NCBI GenBank assembly: GCA_947504035.1
Contig: CANNGA010000010.1
Location: 62,001-126,000 of the forward strand
Direction: 5' to 3'
Origin: an uncultured Flavobacteriaceae bacterium
GTDB lineage: Bacteria > Bacteroidota > Bacteroidia > Flavobacteriales > Flavobacteriaceae
Length of the DNA: 64,000 nt
Shown here: positions 10,271-19,248 of the stretch, one piece after another
How positions within the stretch are numbered: position 1 is the stretch's first letter
Layout of the letters: each line of letters opens with the position of its first letter
The notes under the pieces: generated by a model
The model's database searches: none
What the model was told of the DNA's origin: nothing
Seen by the model: the letters and a program-made list of their open reading frames with translations, nothing else
Made by a program: the position numbers and the translations under genes

Positions 10271-12229
10271 TTAAGATTTCTTTTTTAATACGAGTAAAGA
10301 ATTAGTTTGCATATCAACCACCTTGTTCATAAATTCTTTTAAATACGGGTAATAATCGGGCGGATAAATGGCATGGTTAAAGTTAATGCTAAAAAAAATA
10401 TTTAGACTGGTATCTATACGGGTTGTTGAAAAGGTAATAGTGCCAGCTTTATTTGGTAGTGATAGTCTCGTGTTTTTAGGCGTTTCTAATATGTCGTAGT
10501 GCTCCCCTAGGTCTAGTTTTAACATGTAAGTGTATTTGTCTTCGTAACCAAAGTCAATCGGGTAACTTCTATTTTGAAGTTGAAAAGGGTTTGTCGAGAA
10601 GAAAGATAGTATAAACGGATTCATATATATAAGGTCTCCCGTTTGTTCTAAAGTATGAGTTATCGTATACTCTTCTGTAAATATAGCATCTGTTTGCTTA
10701 ACACTATTTACAGAATGGTTTTCAATTGTAAAATCTAAAAGGTCTTCTTCTAATGCGTTAACATATGTCCCTGGGCTAGAAAAATAGCGTTTTTTATACC
10801 GTAGTGCATGGTATCCAGTTTTTCTAGAGCTTACCGTACCTGAAAGCTTAAGGTTGCCGTCTAAATTAAGGTCTACACGAGATAACATCAAAGATTTTTT
10901 TGTAGGTTTAATGTCAATCCATTGGCTTTCGCCTTTAAATTTAATGAGGCGACCATAACCATTTAAACACCTGTAAGGGACATCACCAAACGCTAAGTAT
11001 TTATCTGTTGCATCTAGCAAATAGGTTGTATCCTTGATGGTGGCTTGTACTATCAAATAATTGAAATCTGTAATGACGGGAAAAATTTTTGTAGCAAATC
11101 CATTGTGTCTCGTAGATAAGATAACAGGGGACACTTGTATCCCGTTTTGTTTTAGCAAATTGTGTAAAAGGATATTTAGAGATGATACATTTCCCGATTT
11201 GTTTTTAAGAATATCCCTTACAGAAATATCTTTATACAGTCCGTATTTTTCATTCCAGGTGTAGTTGTTTTGTACAAAATGAAATACCGCTGTTGCTTTT
11301 TTTAAAGGATCTGTTTCAGTGGTAATATTTTTAGGTAAAAGCGCCTCTACATCTACAGATTTTTTAAGCTGTCTGCCAATGTCTCCCTTTAATTCTTTGT
11401 CAACATCTTTCCATGTTTTGGTATAGTGTTCTACACTACCATTCATGCCTTTAAATGTTTTTAGCTCATATTCTATTCGTGCTAAATAATTGTCTTCCGA
11501 AGTCATGTAGTCTTCTTCAATAAATGCAGGAATATCTTTCATGACATAAGTACTTAAAGTGCAATCAGCACTTGCGCCATAACTCATAATTAAACAGTTT
11601 CTTTTAACTTCACTGTCGTTTGTATGCAGTTTTTTACCCCCAACAAGTTTAGTATGGTATTCCCAATTTGCAGGAATACTTGTATGGTACTCACTATGAC
11701 ATTTAGGGATAGCGCTTTGAAAATTCCAGCCATGATATTTTCGCATATAAGGCGAACGTAGTTCGTAACTATAGGTAAACACAGAACCCTCTTTAATATT
11801 GGGTAATGTGAATTTTATTTTAACCAAATTTTCATTGTACGCCTCTTTGTAGATATTGGTTTTGTCTAATTGCGTTTTTATAACCTTATCTCCTTCTAAA
11901 TTATAAGTAGTGGCGTTAATATTGTGTATGCTTTCATAATGGGTTTTACCATTTTTATAAAGATAAATAGTAATGTCTGCATTGTGAAAACCTTCCTTTT
12001 TAAAAATTTTCACTTTATGCTTTCGTTGCGTTCTTAGATCAAATTCTTCATCATCGACATAACTGTTGCCATATTCATACAGTACAAGTGCATTTGCGAT
12101 CGAATCCTTGGCGTAAGTTGTCATTTTTAGATCACTAAGCGATACCCTAAACACCCGATCATTATTTTTTGTTTGCGCACTGTGAGTTAAACTTAGAAAA
12201 AAAATGAAATATAGGAAGTGCTTCATCAT
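10271..12229 (-). CDS. DUF3857 protein with degenerate transglutaminase-like domain
   Basis: This 652-residue protein has a signal peptide (ending near THSAQ), an N-terminal DUF3857 domain, a transglutaminase-like core near residues 305-410 and a C-terminal beta-rich region. The core looks catalytically dead: the segment where the family has Gly-Asp-Cys reads G-N-V-S-S at 346-350, and the usual His is replaced in F-N-Y at 389-391, although Asp406 (LLDATDKY) remains. Such proteins are common in Bacteroidota and are probably periplasmic; their role is unknown. Its ATG starts directly after the stop of the exonuclease gene (0-base gap), which suggests coupled translation. A second Met follows at codon 2. 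Confidence 0.85.
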   Translation of the reverse strand: MMKHFLYFIFFLSLTHSAQTKNNDRVFRVSLSDLKMTTYAKDSIANALVLYEYGNSYVDDEEFDLRTQRKHKVKIFKKEGFHNADITIYLYKNGKTHYESIHNINATTYNLEGDKVIKTQLDKTNIYKEAYNENLVKIKFTLPNIKEGSVFTYSYELRSPYMRKYHGWNFQSAIPKCHSEYHTSIPANWEYHTKLVGGKKLHTNDSEVKRNCLIMSYGASADCTLSTYVMKDIPAFIEEDYMTSEDNYLARIEYELKTFKGMNGSVEHYTKTWKDVDKELKGDIGRQLKKSVDVEALLPKNITTETDPLKKATAVFHFVQNNYTWNEKYGLYKDISVRDILKNKSGNVSSLNILLHNLLKQNGIQVSPVILSTRHNGFATKIFPVITDFNYLIVQATIKDTTYLLDATDKYLAFGDVPYRCLNGYGRLIKFKGESQWIDIKPTKKSLMLSRVDLNLDGNLKLSGTVSSRKTGYHALRYKKRYFSSPGTYVNALEEDLLDFTIENHSVNSVKQTDAIFTEEYTITHTLEQTGDLIYMNPFILSFFSTNPFQLQNRSYPIDFGYEDKYTYMLKLDLGEHYDILETPKNTRLSLPNKAGTITFSTTRIDTSLNIFFSINFNHAIYPPDYYPYLKEFMNKVVDMQTNSLLVLKKKS

Positions 12230-13594
12230 TTAATCGAAAATTATTTGTTTTAATTTTTTATGACGCCTTAAGTAGCTTTGTATAATATGTTGCGTGTCCC
12301 TGTTATGCGCCATTGGTGTTATAATAGAACTTAAAATATCCAGATTTCTAATTTGGTAGTTGAGGTTAAAAAAACCAAGCCCAGCAAATTTTCCATCTTT
12401 AATTAAAATAACACTATGCTCGTCTATAGCTCTACCTTTATCTATAATGGCCATATTTTTATTGGCGTAGCTGTTTTTAGAAATAAGTGTATTGACACGT
12501 TTGTTATAACTTTCGGGAGACTCTTCGTTAATACAGGCACCATCACAGGCATTAATACCATAATTAAAGCAACTGCTAGTGGTCTTGTAGAGGCCCGTTA
12601 ATTTTTGACATAAATTATAATCCTCTACGGCTTTAGTTATAAAATGTTTGCCACTTTGCTTGTTGGTAAAGGTTGTGATAGCAGGTTTGTCTTTATCAGT
12701 AAGTGCCACAGAAAGTGTTAAATAACCATTTTTGTCTGTGTTACAGTATAAGGCGTGCGTAAATATAGACCGTTTTAAAGCAGTATTTAATAAAGGGGTA
12801 TTCTTTTTAATTTCTTCGTTTTCTTTTAAAAGCGCTACCAGTTCACTTCCCGTGGCTTCGTAGGTAACAGCAACGACTAAAGTTTGTAATTTTTTAGATT
12901 TTGGATTGGTACTTGTAAAATGCTGATTGACCCGCTTTTTAATGTTATTGCTTTTACCAATATAAATAATAGCACCTTCTGCATTATGCATATAATAGAC
13001 GCCTGTTAGTGTAGGTAAACCAGAAATGATATCTAGATGTTTAGGTTCTAATTGGTTTTTAGGGTTAGAACGTACAGCGTCTTTAATAATATTTTTAGAG
13101 GTATCCTTGTCTAGTAAAAGTTTAAAAAGTTTTACAGTAGCTTGCGCATCTCCCGAAGCACGGTGCCTGTCTGCTACGGGAATTCCCAGAGCACGCACTA
13201 ATTTACCAAGACTGTATGAGGGTTGGTCAGGAATTAAGTATTTAGATAGCTCTACCGTACACAGCGATTCACGCTTATAATCAAAACCCAGACGTCTAAA
13301 TTCAGTACTTAAAATACGGTAATCAAACAAGGCATTATGCGCTACAATAATGCAGCCTTCTGTAATTTCTACAATACGTTTCGCTACCTCATAAAATTTA
13401 GGAGCAGTACGTAACATATTGCTATTAATACCTGTAAGTTTAACAACAAAAGGTTGAATTTCTCGCTCTGGATTGACAAGGCTTATAAATTGATCTACAA
13501 TGTCATGACCGTCAAATTTATAGATGGCAATTTCGGTAATACCTTCTTCGTTGTATTTTCCACCTGTGGTCTCTATGTCTAATATTGCGTAAAT
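12230..13594 (-). CDS. DEDDh exonuclease / GIY-YIG nuclease fusion, apparent ATT start
   Basis: The protein joins a DnaQ-like 3'-5' exonuclease domain to a GIY-YIG domain like that of UvrC/Cho. Exonuclease residues are Asp6 and Glu8 (ILDIETTGG), Asp91 (AHNALFDYRIL) and His144/Asp149 (HRASGD). The GIY-YIG pair is GVYYM near 198 and IYIGKS near 210, followed by a C-terminal UvrC-like region with several Cys residues. A repair or DNA-processing role is likely. The first ATG in frame is at 13417 (residue 60), but that would delete the first catalytic motif. Upstream, the frame is open only back to the yggS TAG stop (13613-13615) and holds no ATG, GTG or TTG. The ATT at 13592-13594 is the best start candidate, giving 454 residues. 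Confidence 0.85.
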   Translation of the reverse strand: MYAILDIETTGGKYNEEGITEIAIYKFDGHDIVDQFISLVNPEREIQPFVVKLTGINSNMLRTAPKFYEVAKRIVEITEGCIIVAHNALFDYRILSTEFRRLGFDYKRESLCTVELSKYLIPDQPSYSLGKLVRALGIPVADRHRASGDAQATVKLFKLLLDKDTSKNIIKDAVRSNPKNQLEPKHLDIISGLPTLTGVYYMHNAEGAIIYIGKSNNIKKRVNQHFTSTNPKSKKLQTLVVAVTYEATGSELVALLKENEEIKKNTPLLNTALKRSIFTHALYCNTDKNGYLTLSVALTDKDKPAITTFTNKQSGKHFITKAVEDYNLCQKLTGLYKTTSSCFNYGINACDGACINEESPESYNKRVNTLISKNSYANKNMAIIDKGRAIDEHSVILIKDGKFAGLGFFNLNYQIRNLDILSSIITPMAHNRDTQHIIQSYLRRHKKLKQIIFD

Positions 13595-13612
13595 AGGATG
13601 TGGTTTTAAGTA

Positions 13613-14272
13613 CTAATTGTAATTCCTAGATCCAAATATACTACTTCCAACGCGAACCATTGTGCTGCCACAACGAATCGCTATGGGATAATCACCACTC
13701 ATTCCCATAGATATGATATTTAACGCCTTATGTAATGGTTTTAAAGTATCGTATGTCATTTTTAAACGTGTAAATTCTTGCTTGACTTGAGTGTCATCAT
13801 CTGTAAAAGTAGCCATCCCCATGACACCTACTACGTTTACATGTTTCAAAGCTAGAAACGCTTCAGAAGTTAAAAGTTCTTGAGCATCTTGAGGCGACAT
13901 GCCGAATTTAGAATCTTCTTCAGCAATTTTTAGTTGTAGAAGGCAATTGATGGTACGGTTGTGTTTTTGAGCTTGTTTATTAATCTCTTGTAATAATTTG
14001 AAATTGTCGACACCGTGAATTAAATCTACAAAAGCCGCCATGTATTTTACCTTATTGCGTTGCAAATGACCTATCATATGCCATTGAATATCTTTGGGCA
14101 TGGCGTCGTATTTCTCTACCATTTCCTGTACTTTATTTTCGCCAAAAACACGTTGCCCAGCATTATAGGCTTCCATAAGATCTGGAATAGGTTTGGTTTT
14201 AGATACGGCAACTAAAGTGACATGTTCGGGTAAGGATGATTGTATCTGTTTTAGGTGCTGTGGAATACTCAT
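13613..14272 (-). CDS. yggS: YggS-family pyridoxal phosphate homeostasis protein
   Basis: This 219-residue protein is the PLP-binding YggS/PROSC/YlmE family, which maintains PLP balance and amino-acid homeostasis in the cytoplasm. The PLP-binding Lys is in LVAVSKTKP near residue 25. Other family motifs are RVFGENKVQEM, WHMIGHLQRNKVKY, and the phosphate-binding end SMGMSGDYPIAIRCGSTMVRVGSSIFG. Length is typical. It is in the minus-strand cluster, 53 bases after the dehydrogenase gene. Its TAG stop is in the same frame as the exonuclease gene that follows, with only six codons between that stop and the proposed exonuclease start. Confidence 0.95.
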   Translation of the reverse strand: MSIPQHLKQIQSSLPEHVTLVAVSKTKPIPDLMEAYNAGQRVFGENKVQEMVEKYDAMPKDIQWHMIGHLQRNKVKYMAAFVDLIHGVDNFKLLQEINKQAQKHNRTINCLLQLKIAEEDSKFGMSPQDAQELLTSEAFLALKHVNVVGVMGMATFTDDDTQVKQEFTRLKMTYDTLKPLHKALNIISMGMSGDYPIAIRCGSTMVRVGSSIFGSRNYN

Positions 14273-14325
14273 ATAATTATAATGTAATTTGAAATAATAA
14301 AACGACTAAGCTAAGACAAGAGTCT

Positions 14326-15216
14326 TTATTTTAAAAATTGTCTAGAGACATTTTCTGCTTTTTTACTCTTGGAATACTCATAAAACCCTTCTCCAGATTT
14401 TACCCCTAATTTTCCAGCGTTTACCATATTGACCAATAAGGGACATGGTGCATATTTAGGTGTTTTAAAGCCTTCGTATAAAACGTTTAAAATGGATAAA
14501 CAGACATCTAAACCTATAAAATCGGCTAATTGCAATGGGCCCATGGGGTGCGCCATTCCTAAGGTCATGACTGCGTCTATGGCTTTAACTCCAGCGACGT
14601 TAGTATATAAGCTTTCTATGGCTTCGTTAAGCATAGGCATTAAAATACGATTGGCAATAAAACCAGGGTAATCATTTACAGTAATAGGTGTTTTACCCAG
14701 TGTTTTGGCAAGCGTATTAACAGTTGTTGTTGTGGTGTCACTAGTGGCATAACCACGAATTACTTCAACTAAAGGCATGATAGGGACGGGGTTCATAAAA
14801 TGCATGCCAATCACCTGTTCTGGTCTTGAGGTTACTGCGGCAATCTCTGTAATAGAAATCGAGGATGTATTGGTCGCTAGAATGGCAGAGGGCATACAAA
14901 AAGCATCTAATTGTTTAAAAATGTCAAGTTTTAAATCTAGCGCCTCGCTAGCAGCTTCGATGATAATATCAGCAGTCTCTACACCTGTTTTAAGGTGAGA
15001 AACGAGACTAATATTATTTAGTGTGTTAACCTTAGTTTCAGGCGTTATTTTTGCTTTAACGACCATACGCTCTAGGTTAGAAGTTAGCGTTGCAAGACCT
15101 TGTTCTAGCGCAGTCGCACTAATATCGATTAAAGTTACTTTAAATCCTTTTTGGGCACAAGTTTGAGCGATGCCATTTCCCATGGTACCTGCTCCAATTA
15201 CAGCAATAGTTTTCAT
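14326..15216 (-). CDS. 3-hydroxybutyryl-CoA / 3-hydroxyacyl-CoA dehydrogenase
   Basis: This 296-residue enzyme belongs to the short 3-hydroxyacyl-CoA dehydrogenase family, which interconverts 3-hydroxyacyl-CoA and 3-oxoacyl-CoA using NAD(P). The N-terminal Rossmann motif is IGAGTMGNGIAQ. The active-site region GMHFMNPVPIMPLVEVIRG contains the catalytic His, and the C-terminal domain shows GFIANRILMPMLNEAI and AHPMGPLQLADFIGLD. Its start codon overlaps the stop of the DUF2071 gene by 4 bases. No thiolase or crotonase gene is nearby, so the pathway (beta-oxidation or butyrate-type metabolism) cannot be set from context. Confidence 0.92.
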   Translation of the reverse strand: MKTIAVIGAGTMGNGIAQTCAQKGFKVTLIDISATALEQGLATLTSNLERMVVKAKITPETKVNTLNNISLVSHLKTGVETADIIIEAASEALDLKLDIFKQLDAFCMPSAILATNTSSISITEIAAVTSRPEQVIGMHFMNPVPIMPLVEVIRGYATSDTTTTTVNTLAKTLGKTPITVNDYPGFIANRILMPMLNEAIESLYTNVAGVKAIDAVMTLGMAHPMGPLQLADFIGLDVCLSILNVLYEGFKTPKYAPCPLLVNMVNAGKLGVKSGEGFYEYSKSKKAENVSRQFLK

Positions 15217-15950
15217 AGAGTAGAGCTGGTTTTCTTGTTTTTTATTTTATTCCAAGCAAGAATTTGTACGCCTTTTGAATAATGTGCTAGAAGCGGATCA
15301 TTAGGCATAAGCGCATCAAATCTTTCGTAATCTAAATGCATGCTTTCAAGATGTATGTCATGGATTGGCCATTCTATATGGTGAATTTCGAATGTATTTA
15401 TAGTGCTAGGTGTATCTTGAAATAGAGCATACCTTTCGGTAAGCCAAAGCTCTAATTTTGATTTGTGTTTAATTTTTTGTTTGACAGAATACCTAATGTT
15501 TAAACTGTCGTTATATGTCCTGTTATGGGATTGGTAGTGGTGTTTTGTTCTTTTCATTTTAGAAAAGCGATAAGGCAATTCAGAAATTAATTTAGATAAT
15601 TTACAAGAACTTTTGGTGCCACCTTCTATGCTTAAAAAATAAACACCAGGCTTCCCTTTGTAGGTGACATAAGTTCTAATATTAATTTCATTAAAATTTG
15701 AAATAGGGGGGAAATAAGGCAGGTAACGTGGTCTTATTTTTTCCATAGTAAAAGCCACAACAGATACCCAAGGTTTCCCTTCAAAAACATCGATCTCTAA
15801 TGCGCTAGGTATAAATTGTTTTAGCGTTTTGAGTTCTACCTGCCAATGCAAAAAAACAGCAGCGTTCCATTCTTGATAGAAAGACCAGTTTTTCGTTGGT
15901 AAAGGCCACGGTCTATGGGCTGTTGCTTTTAAGATTTCGCTAGGAGTCAT
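15213..15950 (-). CDS. DUF2071 (YqjF-like) protein
   Basis: This 245-residue protein matches the DUF2071/YqjF family, a beta-rich acetoacetate-decarboxylase-like fold with no settled function. Family-typical segments are HWQVELKTLKQFIPSALEID, WVSVVAFTMEKIRPR and the paired aromatic block NEINIRTYVTYKGKPGVYFL. No signal peptide or transmembrane helix is visible. It lies 36 bases after the Gfo/Idh gene and overlaps the dehydrogenase start by 4 bases, so it is probably in one operon with both. The function remains open; assignment rests on the family motifs only. Confidence 0.8.
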   Translation of the reverse strand: MTPSEILKATAHRPWPLPTKNWSFYQEWNAAVFLHWQVELKTLKQFIPSALEIDVFEGKPWVSVVAFTMEKIRPRYLPYFPPISNFNEINIRTYVTYKGKPGVYFLSIEGGTKSSCKLSKLISELPYRFSKMKRTKHHYQSHNRTYNDSLNIRYSVKQKIKHKSKLELWLTERYALFQDTPSTINTFEIHHIEWPIHDIHLESMHLDYERFDALMPNDPLLAHYSKGVQILAWNKIKNKKTSSTL

Positions 15951-15986
15951 GTCGATGAATTGCTACATACGTTTACTACATATAGT

Positions 15987-16946
15987 TTAAAATTGATTGA
16001 TAATCATGTTAGCAACACGTAATGCTTCTGTACCATCATGCAGTGTTACAACAGGAGTGGTATCATTCGTTATTGCATCGGCAAAAGTTTCTAATTCATC
16101 TAAAATAGAATTCACCTCTGTAATTTTAGGGTTATCAAAGTAGATTTGCTTTTTAGCACCTTCCGCATTCTGTAGAATCATATCAAAATCACCAGGTTGT
16201 TCTGGCGCATCTTTCATTTTTACGACTTCGCATTTTTTTTCTAAAAAATCTACAGAGATATAAGCGTCTTTTTGAAAAAATCGCGCTTTACGCATTTTTT
16301 TCAAAGAAATTCTACTCGCTGTTAAGTTGGCAACGCAGCCATTTTTAAATTCAATACGAGCATTAGCGATGTCTGGTGTATCGCTAATAACAGCAACACC
16401 ACTGGCAGAAATATGTTTTACTTCCGATTTTACGATGCTTAATATAATATCAATATCATGTATCATTAAGTCTAAGACTACAGGCACATCTGTACCACGA
16501 GGATTAAATTCTGCTAAGCGGTGCGTTTCGATAAACATAGGTGTATTGATATCGTTTTTTACTGCTATAAAGGCAGGATTAAAACGTTCTACATGGCCTA
16601 CTTGTCCTTTAACCTTATGCAGTGCTACTAAAGCTCTAATAGCTTCAGCTTCTGCAACGGTATTAGTGATTGGCTTTTCAATAAATATATGTTTGCCTTT
16701 AGTAATGGCTTTTATAGCACAATCGTGATGAGATAAGGTAGGTGTTACAATATCAACAACATCTACAGCATCTATAAGCGCATCGATAGAATCGAACAAC
16801 TTATAACCAAACTCGTCGGCTACACGTTGGGCATTAGCAGTATCTGCATCGTAGAACCCTATAAGTTCATATTTTTTAGATTGATTAAGAAGTCTTAAAT
16901 GAATTTTTCCTAAATGACCTGCACCTAGTACACCAGCTTTCAGCAT
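15987..16946 (-). CDS. Gfo/Idh/MocA-family oxidoreductase
   Basis: This 319-residue NAD(P)-dependent oxidoreductase has the N-terminal Rossmann motif GVLGAGHLGKIH and the family hallmark E-K-P-I-T near residue 94. A conserved His region (HVERFNPAFIAV) and DLMIHDIDIIL follow in the C-terminal domain. Family members oxidise or reduce sugars, inositols and related compounds; the substrate is not predictable. It is the first gene of the nine-gene minus-strand run that extends down to 8309. The 178-base gap to the divergent pcm gene must hold promoters for both directions. The start ATG at 16946 matches the expected N-terminus of the fold. Confidence 0.9.
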   Translation of the reverse strand: MLKAGVLGAGHLGKIHLRLLNQSKKYELIGFYDADTANAQRVADEFGYKLFDSIDALIDAVDVVDIVTPTLSHHDCAIKAITKGKHIFIEKPITNTVAEAEAIRALVALHKVKGQVGHVERFNPAFIAVKNDINTPMFIETHRLAEFNPRGTDVPVVLDLMIHDIDIILSIVKSEVKHISASGVAVISDTPDIANARIEFKNGCVANLTASRISLKKMRKARFFQKDAYISVDFLEKKCEVVKMKDAPEQPGDFDMILQNAEGAKKQIYFDNPKITEVNSILDELETFADAITNDTTPVVTLHDGTEALRVANMIINQF

Positions 16947-17125
16947 AATTTTTACGTTTTGAACAAAAATACTATAATTTGTAATTTTTCATTAGAAATA
17001 GCATCTATTGTGTGCGTATTTAACTGAAAAATTTACCGTTGAAAGATAGTAAAATTAAATTCTGAATAAATTGTTTTTCGCTTTAAAATCTTTGTTTATT
17101 TTTAGCACAAACAACCCTCCAAAAT

Positions 17126-17776
17126 TTGAAAGATACATTTAAGCATCAAGGATTGCGACAACAGTTAGTCAATGTTTTAAAAACGAAAGGCATAACCAAT
17201 ACTAACGTATTAAAAGCCGTTGGGAAGATTCCTAGACATTTGTTTATGGACTCTAGCTTTTTAGACCATGCCTACCAAGATAAAGCATTTCCTATTGCAG
17301 CAGACCAAACAATTTCGCAACCGTATACCGTAGCTTTTCAAAGTGAGCTATTAGAAATTACACCTGGACATACGGTTTTAGAAATAGGTACAGGCAGTGG
17401 TTATCAAACTGCTGTACTGTGCGAATTGGGTGCTCGTGTGTATAGCATTGAGCGGCAACAAGAATTGTTTAAAAAGACCAGTAAATTTCTGCCTAAATTA
17501 GGGTACAGAGCCAAACATTTAATTTTTGGAGATGGCTATAAAGGTTTACCAGAACAGGCGCCTTTTGATAGTATTATTGTTACTGCTGGAGCGCCCTTTG
17601 TACCGAAACCGTTGTTGAGTCAATTGAAACATGATGGCGGACGTTTAGTTATTCCTGTAGGGGATAGTGGTAAAGCTCAAATTATGACCTTGTTTATTAG
17701 AAAAGGCCCTAAATCCTTCGAGCAGTATGAGTTTGGTGAATTTAAATTTGTGCCTTTGCTAGAGGATAAGAATTAG
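17126..17776 (+). CDS. pcm: Protein-L-isoaspartate O-methyltransferase
   Basis: This 216-residue SAM-dependent enzyme methylates isoaspartyl residues in damaged proteins and starts their repair. Motifs are the N-terminal segment IPRHLFM, AFPIAADQTISQPYTVAFQ, and the SAM-binding loop VLEIGTGSGYQTAVL, followed by VYSIERQQEL. The start codon is TTG at 17126 (MKDTFKHQGLRQQLV), which fits the family N-terminus; no ATG lies closer. The upstream sequence contains TTTAAAATCTTTG, which resembles a Bacteroidota -7 box. The gene ends shortly before a long perfect palindrome that separates it from the convergent lipoprotein gene. Confidence 0.94.
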   Translation: MKDTFKHQGLRQQLVNVLKTKGITNTNVLKAVGKIPRHLFMDSSFLDHAYQDKAFPIAADQTISQPYTVAFQSELLEITPGHTVLEIGTGSGYQTAVLCELGARVYSIERQQELFKKTSKFLPKLGYRAKHLIFGDGYKGLPEQAPFDSIIVTAGAPFVPKPLLSQLKHDGGRLVIPVGDSGKAQIMTLFIRKGPKSFEQYEFGEFKFVPLLEDKN

Positions 17777-17833
17777 ATTTGATTGAAAAATGAAGTGTGT
17801 TTTTAGAACCATTGTCAATCAAACATACGTAAT

Positions 17834-17888
17834 TTATTTAATATCAAAACAAGTGATGCATTGCATCACTTGTTTTGATATTAAATAA
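17834..17888. terminator. 27-bp perfect inverted repeat between convergent genes, likely bidirectional terminator
   Basis: Bases 17834-17860 and 17862-17888 are exact reverse complements with a single base between them. The outer arm is AT-rich and the inner arm reads CAAGTGATGCA. The structure lies between the 3' ends of pcm (plus) and the lipoprotein gene (minus), the expected site for a terminator working in both directions. The outer arms supply A- and T-rich ends in place of a long T-tract. In RNA the innermost pairs would open into a small loop. A protein-binding role is possible but has no other support. Confidence 0.7.
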
Positions 17889-17902
17889 CATAAATTGCTT
17901 TT

Positions 17903-19078
17903 TTATTTTAAACCCGATAGCTTAAAATTAAAATGCCAATCAAAGGTATTCCAAATGCCCCATTCCTCAAGCATTGTGTCGCTAGAACTCCCCAAAGGTG
18001 TTGCAAGTCCTTGTCCATTACAAAAAGAAGAAGCATATAGTTGCGTACTAGAAGTATTTGAAGACGTAATTTTTAATTGTTCTCCATCAACTATATACCA
18101 CGTAAAATGATATAAGGTGTTTTTCTTTAATATTATATTGAGATTTGATAGATCAAATTCGCGCCAAAGCGACTCCATTGGGTTGTTAAATGTAAAATCT
18201 TTAAAATTGAGAATGAAACCATTCTCATTTCTTAGTTGAAGTCTTAGGGTGGCATCACCAGCATACTCTTCTGTTTCTCCGTTTTCACTAACGAAGACAA
18301 ACGGGCGTGAGAATAAAATACTATATGTTTGTAAAAAAATATCATTATCTGGAGTTAAAGATTGTCCTAGACCTACATTAAAATATTCAGATGCTTGTTT
18401 TACCGCTCCGATCATTACAGAAGCACTGCGTTCTGTACAACTGTAATATGCCTCTTCGTCCATAATTTTAAAATTAGTGGTGTACGTTTTTGTTTCGTTA
18501 CTTTCAGAGGTAACCGTAAAACTTACAGGATTGGAATAGTCTTTTATTGTAGAAGGATCTGGACTTATACTTGCGTTTTTAGAGATTTTGTAGTTTATAG
18601 ATAACTGACTAAGGTCAACATGGGGAGGGACACGTTGCTCTATAGTATTACTGTCGCTATTTATGTTAGAGCTAATCTTTGTTTCTTTATTTTGAATAAT
18701 AAATGATATAATATCTCTATCATCAGAAGGCAGTTTAGAAATAACAAGGTTATAATTGCTTTTTTCTCCATTTTGGGCAGTTACAGTAAATGTTATTGGT
18801 TTAGAAAAATCGCTTATTGTACTAGGGTCAGGAGATAATGTTGCTGAATCCGATATAATGAATTGAGCACTCATATTTGTAATATCCCAAGCTGTTGGAA
18901 GTGTTTTGTTGATCGTCTTACTTAGAGGGTCAACAGCAATTTCTAACCTATTATCGTTATAATTAAAAATGATATTTGTAATTTCATTTTCGTTAGATAA
19001 TTCGGCATTGGAGTCATCATTATTACAAGAAAAGGTTGTAATAAATAGAAATAGATAAATAATATATTTTTTTTTCAT
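17903..19078 (-). CDS. Lipoprotein with two DUF5018-like repeats and a C-terminal beta domain
   Basis: This 391-residue protein has a lipoprotein signal with the lipobox ending in F-S-C near residue 18, so it is probably anchored in the outer membrane. Two similar beta-sandwich repeats follow. Each has the pattern I-S-P-D-P-S-T-I, then a Phe/Tyr-Ser motif, then PVSFTVTSESNETKTY or its counterpart PITFTVTAQNGEKSNY; this resembles DUF5018-type repeats of Bacteroidota surface lipoproteins. A C-terminal domain from about residue 215 begins YYSCTERSASV and has no family I recognise. It stands alone, just downstream (on its strand) of a decayed gene and an IS element. Confidence 0.75.
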   Translation of the reverse strand: MKKKYIIYLFLFITTFSCNNDDSNAELSNENEITNIIFNYNDNRLEIAVDPLSKTINKTLPTAWDITNMSAQFIISDSATLSPDPSTISDFSKPITFTVTAQNGEKSNYNLVISKLPSDDRDIISFIIQNKETKISSNINSDSNTIEQRVPPHVDLSQLSINYKISKNASISPDPSTIKDYSNPVSFTVTSESNETKTYTTNFKIMDEEAYYSCTERSASVMIGAVKQASEYFNVGLGQSLTPDNDIFLQTYSILFSRPFVFVSENGETEEYAGDATLRLQLRNENGFILNFKDFTFNNPMESLWREFDLSNLNIILKKNTLYHFTWYIVDGEQLKITSSNTSSTQLYASSFCNGQGLATPLGSSSDTMLEEWGIWNTFDWHFNFKLSGLK

Positions 19079-19248
19079 GGTAATGCATTTTGATCAAAAC
19101 TACTTTTTTAAGAATACAATTAAAGTGGAAAATTAGAAAATGAGTAATTTTCGATCAAATGTATGAAAAAAAGTTAAATAAGTAAGTTTGATATATCGAA
19201 TGGAAAAGTTTAACTGAAGTAGTTATTTGTAGTTTTATCTCACATCGT

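Noticed and set aside
16327-16728. A 133-codon plus-strand frame inside the Gfo/Idh oxidoreductase gene
   Set aside because: It lies wholly antisense to a clear gene with strong family motifs and shows no domain of its own.
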